This document shows, one piece after another, positions 10,147-21,100 of a DNA stretch of 64,000 nucleotides. The notes beneath the pieces are model-generated. The model did no database searches. It worked only from the letters and a program-made list of their open reading frames with translations, and was not told the DNA's origin. Source of the DNA: Prinia subflava (taxonomy: Eukaryota > Chordata > Aves > Passeriformes > Cisticolidae). Within the stretch, counting starts at the first letter, position 1, and each line of letters starts with the position of its first letter. Made by a program: the position numbers and the translations under genes. The DNA is taken from contig NC_086251.1 of the NCBI RefSeq assembly GCF_021018805.1, forward strand, positions 16,907,098 through 16,971,097, written 5' to 3'.

Positions 10147-13100
10147 AAGAAAAAACCCGAAAACACACACACAAAAGAAAAGGTAAATGGTTTTACTGCA
10201 ATTTTTATTGAGACGTAAATAATATTTCAATTTTTTTGTTTTGTTTTTAATTTATTGAAGCTGTTCATTCTGGCAATGATTTGCAGACAATGTGGGGCGG
10301 TACTTTCAGCTCTATTTTTACTGTGTATGGTATTTAAATCTGAAATACGAGTTTCTAAGCAATATCTGAGGCCTGTGGCTCCTTCTATAGTTAATGTCCA
10401 CAACATAGATTTCCCCCCTTCTCTCTGGGTATACCAACAAGGGGACAGGAGACTCTTCCGGGCACTTTTTCTAGAAATGAACAAGTAAACGAGCAAACCA
10501 TAAAACCTTCTTATGACACAAACTGAGCCAGAAAACTCTTCTGGAAGCTGCTGCCTCTTCTTCCCACCTTGGTCTCTGTTTGTTTCTCCTCGTCTCCATC
10601 CCAGCCATTACCACCATTCCGGCCATCATCCCATCCTAGGCATTGTCCCCATCCTGGCCGTCACCCAATCCCAGCCATACCCCCTGTCCTCCCCACCCCT
10701 CCTTTTGGCTGCCCATCCTTGCTGGAGATGGAGAGGTGGCAGTCACCTGAAGTGGATGGAAGGCTGCAGGATGTCACCTCCACCTGCATGGGGAAGGCAT
10801 CGGAAGCTGCCACAGCAGAGGGAGGGATGGGAGGCTGGTGGTAGTTGGGATTTCTTGTTGGGAGGTGTCTTGCCTGCCTGCCCCAGCCCTTCAGCTCTCC
10901 CTCACCTCAGCTACCTTGCTTGGGAAGTATGGGTGCCACTTTCCCATTGGGGGTGGTGGTTCTTCTGGCTTGCACATCCTTTGTTTCACATCTGAGAAGC
11001 TCAGGGGCAGCGTGTTTGCAGGTACCAGGACTCTCCCAGTCCTGTTGCCCTCCAGGCTGGCTCCCCTCCATCCAGCGGATGATAACCTGTCCAGACATGA
11101 AGCTCTGCAAGCACATGGAGGGGCACAAGAGACTTATTTTCAGAGATGGTTGGCTGCTTCCTCCCATCTGGTGGGAAGCCAAGCTCTTGCCCCCAAACCC
11201 CAATGTCAGGATTGCTGAGAAGCTGCTTTCTGAAGCTGGAGGCACTGAGCTGCCTCCACTGCAAAGCACATCTCTCCCTGCAGCTGTCTTTGCTTTCTCC
11301 CTTGTCTCGCACTAGTTTGCAAAGCTGATACCTCAGGGGTCTGTGTTCGTGCATGTCTGTGTCCTGTGTCATCCTTGGAGTGTTGTTTTTTTTTCTTTTC
11401 TGGGTCCACATGGTTTCTCTCCCTTTCCCTTGTTCCTCCTCTTGTCATTTGTTTCTATCTTTAAATCAAACTACCCGTGACAAAACCAAATGATCTCAGG
11501 TTTAAAACGGAACATGAAGCAGAGGCGTGAGGAACTGCAATCACACAAGGAGGGGCTGCTCGCTTCAGCTCGTTGCTTCCTCAGCCACCTCTGTGTTCAC
11601 AGTTGAGGCAAGTCTCTCTGGAGACTCCTTGCTCTCTTTGGGCTTTAGTTTTTCTGGTTTTCCCTGGAGCTGTTTGGTGAGATGCTGGGGACCCCCACAT
11701 GCTCCTGACTGGTTCCCCGTGGTGTGGCAGGGAGGGATGGGGGTGGTTGGAGAGCCAGAGACCACCTGCTCCTCTGCCCACATCACTTCTGATGAGAGTG
11801 AGAGATCTCATAGTCCTCAAAAGCCTACCACCACCCATCATTGCCTCCAGCAACCACCTCAAACCTGCTCAGTGTTGCCAACCTGAACATTGCTCTCTCT
11901 CATCATGAAGCAGTGAGTACAGTATTTTCTAAGCTCCCTTTCTAGCCTCCAGAAGGCATTTAGGTCCATCTTGTGAGCCAGACAACTGTTTGAGGAGCTC
12001 CATTTGCAGCAGGCCATCCTAAGTAGGCATCAATGTCAAGTCCAAGGAGGAAGAAGAAAAAGGCTTCATCCTCCCTCTGGTGCCTCCTCACTGGGCATAG
12101 TGTTAGTGTCACCTGCCTCACGTCCAAGGACTGCTTCTGGTCCTCCTTCGCCTTCTGCTGCCCTCAGTGGGGGCATCTCTTCCTGAGCATGCCAGTGGTG
12201 ATTGTCTGCTGATCTCTGCCCCGTGGCACTCAGTCCCCATCCCACAGTCCTGCAGGGCTGGTGCCAGCACAGACTTACTGAGCCCAGGTCTGACAAGTTG
12301 CTGGCAGGAGCTGGTTAGGTGTAGCAATGGAGAGAGGCTTAAATGACTTCCCAAAGGATGTAATAGAAAGGATAACAGGTGGGCACAACCAGGCAGGGAG
12401 ATGAGACGAAGCACTAGCAAGCTCCCATCTAATTCCTCCTGTTAAGTGACACAATGTGTTGCAAGCAAAAAAAAATGCAGATGAAGCAGGTCAGGAAAGG
12501 GAGGGCACGTGTTGTAAATGAGACTCTGAATGCCTGCAAAGAAGCAGATACATGGTTTGCTTTTTGTCATCTACACTCTGCCATCACCTGGATACTTCTG
12601 AGACATATTTGAGATTTTACACACTATGAACTTCTCTCTCCTCTGAAACCAGAACAAAGCGAAGTATATTTTAAGATTGGTCGATTATAGACATTCATGA
12701 CCCATCTCTGCAGCCATATTTTGATGTACTTTGCATTCATCCCTCTCCTTTACATTGGGCATGTGCATCAGAAACCCTCATATATACAATATTTTAAGTC
12801 TATATCCAGAAAATAAGGCTTGATGGAGCAGCCCTGCCAAGTGTCTCATGCCCATCCTGACCCAAAGCCATCAGACTCACCAAGTGGCTTGCAATTAACT
12901 TTTTTTTTTTAAAGAAATCAAACTCTTTCTAATGAACCACTTTGTCCATGAGTCAGAGAGCTGTGAGTTGTCATGAGGACAGATGTGCCTGCCATCCTCC
13001 ACATCATCTGTCAGCCAAGGCTTTTTATGGGCTCTCACAGCCAGCTGATCCATCCCAAAGCCTCAGTGGAACCAAAAATCGCCTTTCCATGCCAATCTGA

Positions 13101-13643
13101 TGAGGGTGCATTCATTTGCGGGGACCTACAGAGGCAGAAATGTGAGCAGAGGAGAGGAAAGGTCTCTTCCTTCAATGGAGAAACCAACAAAGCTGCTGAG
13201 TGTCTGATGGCAGTGGCAATGCCTGCACTTTCCACCACATGAAGGACTGAGCAAATCACAGCTCCTTTAGACTAGGAAGGACATTTTGCTCCTTTCCCTC
13301 CAGCCTCTGCCTGTCCTTGGGGCTGAGCCTCCCGGCCACCTCCTTCCGAGCTGAGCAAAGCTGGCAGGAGGGCAGTGATCAGGTTGGCAACACTGAGCCA
13401 GAGGCTTGGGTCAGAGCAGGCTCGTCCCTGGCCTCAGCAGCAGAGTCCCCAGCCCCTGCTGCTTTCCCAGCCCTTCTCTTTGTCTGCTTGTTTCTTTGGA
13501 TGTCCATCCCCGTTACATCTGCCCCTTAGGAGACAATGCCCCTCAGAAACCCCTCCTGCTGTCCCCTTTCCCCTCCCATTCTTAATACTAATGATAATAA
13601 GCTATCAGTGTTGTCATTGCAATCTATGAATGATAGATTTGAG

Positions 13644-13681
13644 TATTTATGATTATTATTATGATTATTATGGTTATGATT
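13644..13681 (+). repeat. Imperfect (TTA/TGA)n tract in probable DUSP8 3' UTR
   Basis: Repeated ATTATT and ATGATTATT units just upstream of the proximal poly(A) signal candidate. Confidence 0.75.
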
Positions 13682-13735
13682 CTGTACTTTTTTGCTTCTT
13701 ACTCTTTGTATGTTGCTCTTTGTTTCTCTGTTGTG

Positions 13736-13741
13736 AATAAA
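13736..13741 (+). terminator. DUSP8: Candidate proximal poly(A) signal AATAAA for DUSP8
   Basis: A canonical AATAAA preceded by a T-rich stretch with TTTGTATGTTG. The downstream 30 bases are C-rich rather than GT-rich, which weakens it as a main site. Confidence 0.45.
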
Positions 13742-15139
13742 AGCAAGGCCCCATCTCACCTTCTCTCTGCTCCCCGCAGCCCGGCTGTGGCTGACTCGGC
13801 ACAGCTCCCGGCTGCCCCAAGCCTCAGGAGGCAAACCCTTGTCAGAGGAGCTGGAGGGAGGTGCTTCCTAAGGATATAAAGGCACCCAAACCCGGGCAGA
13901 TCCATTCTCTTAGCTCTTCCCTTCCTGCAGCTCCTCTCCCCCATATAGGTTCCTGGTCATTTTTGCAAGAGGCAGGAACCCACTGGAACCAACAACAAAG
14001 GATTAAATGGCAAAAGCTTAAAGCTTTAAGGAGCATTGGCCAGGCATCCAGTTCATGGAATCAGCTCCCTCCAGGTCGTGGTCCTCTCACCTTCTTCAGC
14101 TGGCTGCAGCTGCAGGCTGCATCTTCACCCACACGGGTTTCTTGCTCTGGCATTGCAGCTGCTTTGCAAAGCTGCCCTGCTCAGCTGAGCCCAGGGCATT
14201 GGCTGCTGCTTTAGCCACATGCCCTGGGCTTCCTGGGCTTGAGTGTCCTCCTCGTGCGGATGGTTGCCCTGCTCAGGAACAGCACAGCCTGGGGAAGACA
14301 CGTAGACAGTGCTAGAGCAAGCCCAGTGGCAGAGCCAAGGGAGACGTGAGTGGCCTCCGGTACCTGGAGGGATTCAGATGGGCTGGGAATAGCTCCCAAC
14401 ATGAGACTTGGTATGGTCTTTATCAAACACTGATAAATCGTGGTGTCATGAGCAGACAGAGGCTGGTGCTGGTTTTTTCACCCATTGCCTGTGCTCTTTG
14501 TACAACCTGGAGGTTTCCAGATGACTGTAAGGTGTAGGAGGAGACATTAGGGGAAGGGAAGAGGACTCCCATCTGCACCGTGGTACAAAACACTCCCTGT
14601 ACTGTGCCAGCCCCATGAAGAGTCATTTTATTTTGCGGGGTTTAACACTGCCCTTCTCCAAGTGGCCCAGGCACAGTTTTTTGTCTCTGTCATGACTTTG
14701 CTTTCTCATGGGTTGGGGTCCTTCTCATCATGCTGTGCTGAACATATTTCCAAGGTTGTTCTGAGACCACACTGGAGAGGAGAGAGCTCAGGTCTCACCC
14801 CTCTCTTGGGGGACCCTGGTAGATCTCTGTTGGGGTCCTGCTCCAGCATCACCCTTCCTACCTCACCTGCCTTTGGAGCAGCCGTGGACAGGGAGGGAGC
14901 AGGCAGGTTCCGACCATGCCGGGACTGAGCCTCTTCTCCCTTCCTCATCCTTGTAGGATCAGACCCTTCCTCAGCAAGCACAACACAGAGAGGGGGTCTG
15001 TACCCACCCTGGTGTACCTGGGGACTCCCAAGCATGGAAGAGAGGGTCTGGCTGCCAGCCCCACCACACTCCCTTCCTCGCTGTCCATTTGGCCAGCGCC
15101 GGCGTCGGACCCGGGGAGACGCCCTGCCCCTGCCTGGTC

Positions 15140-15154
15140 TTTATTTATTTATTA
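15140..15154 (+). promoter_or_regulatory. DUSP8: AU-rich element in distal DUSP8 3' UTR
   Basis: TTTATTTATTTATTA contains overlapping ATTTA pentamers and the TTATTTATT nonamer recognised by ZFP36/TTP-type decay factors. It lies about 80 bases before the distal poly(A) signal. Rapid mRNA turnover through such an element would suit an inducible MAP-kinase phosphatase (inference), but only if transcripts extend this far. Confidence 0.55.
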
Positions 15155-15232
15155 CCAGAGGCTGTAAACAGCAGTGCTTTTCTACCCTCTACTTTCTTTT
15201 CCTTTCTTTTGTATTTTGGAACAACGTGTTGT

Positions 15233-15238
15233 AATAAA
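15233..15238 (+). terminator. DUSP8: Candidate distal poly(A) signal AATAAA for DUSP8
   Basis: AATAAA inside GTTGTAATAAATACCC. TGTA elements lie upstream and a GT-rich stretch (GGTGTTTT, CTGGTGTC, TTGGTTTTTG) lies 10-50 bases downstream. This is the best-formed cleavage region after the DUSP8 stop and probably the main mRNA end, near 15,255. Confidence 0.6.
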
Positions 15239-15761
15239 TACCCGAATAGGTGTTTTAACAGCTGGTGTCAGCCTTGGTTTTTGAGGGTCAGACCTTCTCA
15301 GGATGGAGTTCTTTGGGAGTTTGGGGAGGGCAATGGACCTTTGGTTGCAGTGATGGGGCCTAGAGCTGGTGGAGAGCTGGACATAGAGTCAGACCTTGAC
15401 ACAGACAGACCTGGATGCACAGCCAGACCCATGTCTTTGTACAGGGCCCAGCAGCTGAAAGCTGCAGCTGGACTAATTCAAAGCAGAAGTAAGGCTCATG
15501 GCTGAGAGAGTAGTGGCATAAAAATTAATTGGGGCATTCCTGGGCACTCAGGCTGCAAACTGCCACTCTAGGGGCTCTGAAGCTGTAGTCAGGTGCCTAA
15601 GCATCCCCTTTCTAATGGAAGGGACTGTCCCAGTCCTGCTTCAGCTGGGGACACACAAGTGTAGGGAATGGTACAGATCGCCAAGCTAAAGAGCACAAAG
15701 ACGTGGAGTGTTTGCATTGAAATACACTGTTACATAGGCAGTATAAACAACAATATAGATG

Positions 15762-15778
15762 TATTATTATTGTTGTTG

Positions 15779-15822
<44 letters not shown>

Positions 15823-15823
15823 T
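15762..15823 (+). repeat. (ATT)n/(GTT)n trinucleotide microsatellite
   Basis: About 20 trinucleotide units: ATT, then four GTT, then a long pure ATT run. The pure run should be length-polymorphic. It makes spurious poly-Leu and poly-Asn open frames on the two strands. Confidence 0.97.
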
Positions 15824-16855
15824 TGCTTCCCAGCTGTGCTCTGCTCCCACCTTGCTCCCGACAGTAGCATGTAGCCACAGGCTTGCTGTGCACTACAGCT
15901 AAACCCTATAAACATTCCCTGCTCACCATGGCAAACTGAGCCATGCTATGCTGGGGGGGTAGCTGGTGTGTGCCAAGCAGCAGCCCCATTTTGGCTGGGC
16001 TGTGCTCAAGTGGAAGCTGGTGGAGGCATTTCCCTGCTCCCTCCTGCAGCAGGTTTTCTTTGGAAGGTGGAGAAGGTGTGAGCAGGCTCCCTGCAGTTCT
16101 GGCTCCAGAAAGCCTCAGCACTTATTGACGTATATGCAGTAGGGACATCCATCTTCACAACTGTTTTCCACAGGCTGGGCTAAACTCCCGTGTCTTTTAT
16201 AAATTAATTCCCCTTATCCAGCTGCAATTGCTGAGTGTTTTGTAAAGCTTCATAAAACTAATGCCATCACCTGCTGCTGGGGTAGAAGCTCAGTGTGAAT
16301 CTTTGGCCTCCTGTGCATCTGACACCACTAGCAGCTCCAGAGAGGTTGTTTGCATGTCCTCTTCTCTCAACCATTGTTGCCATGTGTGACATGGGAAGGG
16401 GCAATTATTTAACAGAGAAACATGAACACTGCTCCCATCTCCCTCCCAATTTACCTGCCCCTGGCTTAGTTTTTCCAAACTCACTACCCAGGGGAAGGGT
16501 AGTGCTGCAGTAGGTCCCCAGAGTTGACGTCTTGTGTCCCTACTTCCACAGGCACAATTAAATCCCCCCATGTTTCAGAGAGATGCTCCCTCTGGCCCAG
16601 GGGGCTAGCAGCAGCGCTCAGGTGGGGGGAAACCCATGTGAAGCTGCTCTTAGCTGGGCTGGGGCTGGGGCTGCAAGTATGTGGAGGCTCTGTCCCCTGG
16701 CAGGGGCACCCATGGGTGTGCAGCCAGCACAGTTCCCTCCCCCTGCCCTGATGCTGAGCCTGCCTCTCCTCTTATTCCTCGTGGTTTGCACAGCAGAAAC
16801 CATTACTGCAATGAGAAACCCAGGAACGTCCCTTTTCCAGCTCTCTGGCTTTTAT

Positions 16856-16909
16856 TGACTCAGAATGGCTGCCAAGCCTATAAATAAATGTTCCTTGAGC
16901 TAAATATAG
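16856..16909 (+). promoter_or_regulatory. Candidate enhancer motif cluster: AP-1 and two MEF2 sites
   Basis: TGACTCA at 16856-16862 matches AP-1. CTATAAATAA at 16878-16887 and CTAAATATAG at 16900-16909 both match the MEF2 consensus YTAWWWWTAR, 22 bases (about two helical turns) apart. A further CTATTTATTTAG follows within 40 bases. The match is to consensus only, and activity is inferred. Confidence 0.4.
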
Positions 16910-17904
16910 CAGCCACTGAAATAAGCTGCTGGCTATTTATTTAGCTTGTGGCCTCTTTGAAAGCTTGCCAGTCCATACTGCCTTTACCTTCATGCTGTCC
17001 CACCCGGTGCTGTGGCCACCCACCATGGGGGCATGGCTGAGTCAGCACGGGGAGAAGGGGTCACAAAAAGTCAGCCCCAGCTCCTCAGAGCTGGAGAACC
17101 AGAGTGACAGGGTCTGGTGGCTGGAGGAACTTCAGCACCCTATACCCCTGCCCAGAGAGCTGGGGGTCCCCAGCAGGGACATTTGCAGGAAAAGTTGGGC
17201 ACGGGCTGAAACAGTCCCATGCCAGTTTCCTCTCCTGTGAGGACTTGGTGACTTTTTCCAGCACCAGAGCCTGGAAAAGAGAATCTATCTATCACCTCCC
17301 TCAGGCTTTCCAGCATTAGGTGGTGTGCATTGCTTTTCCACACTTAGCAGGCAGCGTAAATACTCCTGGTGCACAGAGCTGCTGTGAGTCAGGACACATA
17401 GGACAGCCAGGGGCATGAATTGACCCCCACCCTTGCACCCCTAGTTAAGCCAGGACACTCAAACTCATAAGCTGTGCTGTGGCTCTGACCTGGTCTCTGG
17501 CCTCAGCTGCTGAGTGGTCTTCAGGCAATGCCCCAGCCTGGGTCTATCCTGTTTCACTGTGTGTCTGGGAGCAGCCTGGGAGATGCCCTTTGCCACACTG
17601 GTGAGATGAGCCCTTATTAGGACACCACACTTGGAGAGGCTCCTTGGGATGCACATTCCTCCAGAGTACTGTTAGTTGTGCATTGATGCAAGAAGGGATG
17701 GGCTTCATCTCTCCAAGACTGATGGAAAGCAAGGTGAGTACTGCACTGTGCTATAGACACTCTTCTACACCCTCAGTCTATCAGGAATAGGATGCTGCCT
17801 TCCTTGGGCCATGAGGAATTCACTGCAGCCCTGTGCCAGTCAAGGGAAAAATCCCATCAGTCCCTGGAAAGCCACATTCAATCCTGCAGCAATCCAAGAA
17901 CATT

Positions 17905-18165
17905 AATAATGTTTAGCACTTACAGAGGGTTTTGCTAAACATGAGCTAATCCTTACAACACCCATGGGAAGGAGAAAAGTAATTATTGTTACTGGGCTTA
18001 ATTTTTCCTTTTCCATGTACCCCTGCAGATGGGGATCAACTCTACCTAGTCCACAAAGCTCTGGAAATCAGAAACTCACACTCATCCCAGCTTGTACAAA
18101 TAGAAAACCTGGAGCCAAGATGGCAGGATATTTGCCAAAGGCCACCCAGGAAGGCAAAGTTGGAG
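17905..18165 (+). mobile_element. MIR-like ancient SINE relic (interrupted)
   Basis: The stretch TTTAGCACTTACAGAG, then GCTAAACATGAGCTAATCCT and TACAACACCCATGGGAAGG, resembles the MIR core that reads roughly 'cacttt...taactcatttaatcctcacaacaaccc'. After an unrelated segment of about 100 bases, TTTGCCAAAGGCCACCCAGG resembles the later MIR 'cttgcccaaggtcacacag'. The identification is from memory of the consensus, not an alignment. Confidence 0.5.
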
Positions 18166-21100
18166 CCTCTGTGGAGTGGGGGAGGAGGGAAAACCTTTGC
18201 CCCATTCCTTCTCCGACACACCGGATTGTAATTCCACAACTGACAGGGTAATTCTGGTCCCCTTGCAGGTCCTCACCTGCAGGATACCCATGGGGTGCAG
18301 ATACCTTCCTGTCCACAGTGCCACTCCACAAGGTGTTTAGAGATACCCTGCTCTCTGTGGCAGTAGGTGCTGACAAGGCTCATGAGCATATGGGTTTGGA
18401 GCACTACTGCAGCAAGTCACAAAGTTCCCATGCATGACACCCCACTTTTGGAATTACAGCCCCAGAGCCGCTGCCATGTGTGGTAGATCCCATAGCCCTC
18501 AGCCACTGGGTGAGCAGCCTCCACAGCTGTAGCCAGAGCACCCCAGGGCGGGAAGGAGCTGATGGGTTGGTCATGGGCTTGTCCCAACCATGTGGCATTG
18601 GAGCGAGGCTGGCTTAGAGGGCTGAGATGCTCCTGGGGTCTCTCCTGGGGCACAGAGGGTCTGGATGGAGGACGCTCCAGGTGAAAATGGAGACCAAAAT
18701 GAGGGTGAGCTGCTTGCCTGGGTCTTTTGCAGAAAGAGCAGTTTTAAGAGCTTCCTTAAAGCCATCAATGCTCCCTGGCCACACTGCTCAGCTGAAACCC
18801 AGGCACTCAGTGTCTGAGTGGAAATATTGTCTGTCGGCAGTACCCAGATGATGTCATTTAGTTTTCCAGGCTTCTGGGCTGAGCCAGCAGCTCGAGCCAG
18901 TATGACTGGAGATTCTTTATTTAGAAGGAGCCCAAGTGCAACTGAGTCCAGGTCTTTGCAGTACCCCTCTGCCACCTCCCTTCCCTGCTGATGCAATCCC
19001 ATCTGCAGCAGGGACATCAGGATGCCTCAGAAGAGGTGGTTCTTGGACTAAACTAAACCTAAAACTCAAAATGGGACCCTGCCAGGCAGGTGGGAAAGGG
19101 AGATGCTGTTAGGGGACAGGTGAGGGTGATGCTTAGTCTGTGCTACCAGGTGTTCCCCAGGCAGAGGAATCTCCAGTTCCCTCTGGGCAATGCAGACAGC
19201 AGAGGAGCCCTTGTCCCTCCAGGTGTCCTTTTACCTGCCTTCAGCTCCCTGAGAAATTTGTCCTGAGCTCCCTGGCACGGCAATGGTCACCCTCCTCATC
19301 CTCACACTTGTCATCTCCAACTGGGTTACCACAATCAAGTCTCCTGCTGGCTGTTGGGGGCCTTCTAGTTGGGAATCAAATGTTTTCCCTCTCTGCCACC
19401 CCTTAACCTGCCTCCTCTCCCCCAGCATCTCCTGACAAGCGAGCGGCTAAGAATAGCCCTGCCTCTGGCTCCAGGCTGGTGCTGTTTGTTCAGTGACTCA
19501 GAGCTGGCCAGGCAGGCACTTACTCAAAGGGCCCCATTACTCATCTGTCTGCATTGCCCCAAGGATGGGGTCTGTGTCTCTCGTTCGCCTCTCCTTTAAA
19601 GATCCTTTATTTATTTCTATTAAATAAAGCTGCCATGCACAAGGAGAGGTAGTTTTCCTGCTGTAGATTTACCTCTAAATATGTGTGCCCTGACCCAAAA
19701 TGCTGCAACCCCTATAGATCACACTGGCAGCCCCTCAGCATTGCTCCTTCTCACTGCCTTGCCAGGAAGGAGCTGTGTCGGCAGGAACAGGGCAAATGAT
19801 AATGTCTCTCAAAATCGCATTTCATGGCACCAGGGTAACAATGAAAACAAATGCAATGAAAACAAAAATTCTCTCCTGCAGAAACCATCTGTGTTGAATA
19901 CCAGTGTGGATCTGACTGTACCCAAATCCAGCTGGCCCCTCAGATGCCCACAGCATGACCCAGCTGCTCCTGACTTGCCCACAGCCCACACTAATTGCAA
20001 TCCTCCTTCCTCTCCACAGAGTGTGTCACTGCCCAGTGGGCAAAGCACCTCTGCAAATTAAAAAAGGCCCCGATTTTTAAAAAAGTGGCTTCATTTCCAA
20101 ACAGCAAAAAGGCAGCATCTTCCTCATCTGGTTTGCTCCCCTGAGGCATTCTCTGAGTCACAGCCAGTCGTGCTGGGAACAGAGCTGCATCCTGACCAGT
20201 GCACATCTGTGCCTGCAAGGCACTGCTGTGACAGCACTGCCAGGGCAGGACACAGCTCCTCCACCTGCCCTGCTACAGCAGAGATGGTTGCTTGGGGTAA
20301 GGAAAGTGTGGCATTGGTAAAAGAATTGGAGGAGATATGTAGGAATGGTATTTTTTTCCCTTTCTGCTGCTTCAGCCCCATATTTTCCTTCTTTTGCTAT
20401 TCCTCAGGTTTTTCTTCCAGTTTTTCCAATCCTGCTGCTTCATGGCATCACTCTTTAACCCTGCTGTCATCAGGGAGCCCAGCACTCTGCTCCAAGATGC
20501 TTCATGAAGCCTCAACAACACCTAGAGGGCTTCCTGAGAGCAGGCACAACCTCCTTGCAAGGCACACCTGAGTATCCCAAGCCAGGTCTGGTTTGTGTCT
20601 TGTAGAGAGGTGTGTTGGGTGTAAATAGATCCACCTTGCATGCAAGTGGCCCATTGGTCTGGATTTGGGCTGTGGCACTTCTCACCACCATGCCCTGGGT
20701 CTCCACATAACACGTGCTGAGGTTCTGATCCTGCACTGCTAACCCCAAGGGAGCCTTTCCATCCATCCAGGCTGAGTGGGCTCCCAGTGCCTCTCCCCCA
20801 AGCCCAGCACTGCAGAGCTGGGGGCTTGTGCCTCACAGGTGACGGTGTCTCCAGCTCAGGCATGGCTGGCAGCAGCCAGGGGTGCAGGACAGAAGGAAGC
20901 AGGAGCCTGGACATCCCCCATGGGCTGGAAATGGGGTCTTGCAAGTCCTGGCAAACACACACTTGTGTGCTCCCTCCATCCCAGTGACCTCCCCTCAGTC
21001 ACAACCCCTGGGGCCATCTGGGGGCGTGATGTTGTAGGAGAACGAGACCAATGGTCCTTTCTTACAGACCCCGCTGGCACCCCACAGCATCTACCACACT

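Larger units (their letters stand above)
9663..15260 (+). other. DUSP8: DUSP8 3' untranslated region (probable extent)
   Basis: After the stop there is no further recognisable coding sequence. Candidate poly(A) signals occur at 13736 and 15233, so the UTR is about 4.1 or 5.6 kb. An AT-rich block at about 10,100-10,520 has a texture unlike the GC-rich flanks, as expected of a conserved UTR segment. The distal end has TGTA elements, an AATAAA and a GT-rich downstream stretch, which is the usual layout of a cleavage site. The true end cannot be fixed from sequence alone, and an earlier end near 10.5 kb (CATAAA at about 10,500) is possible. Confidence 0.55.
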
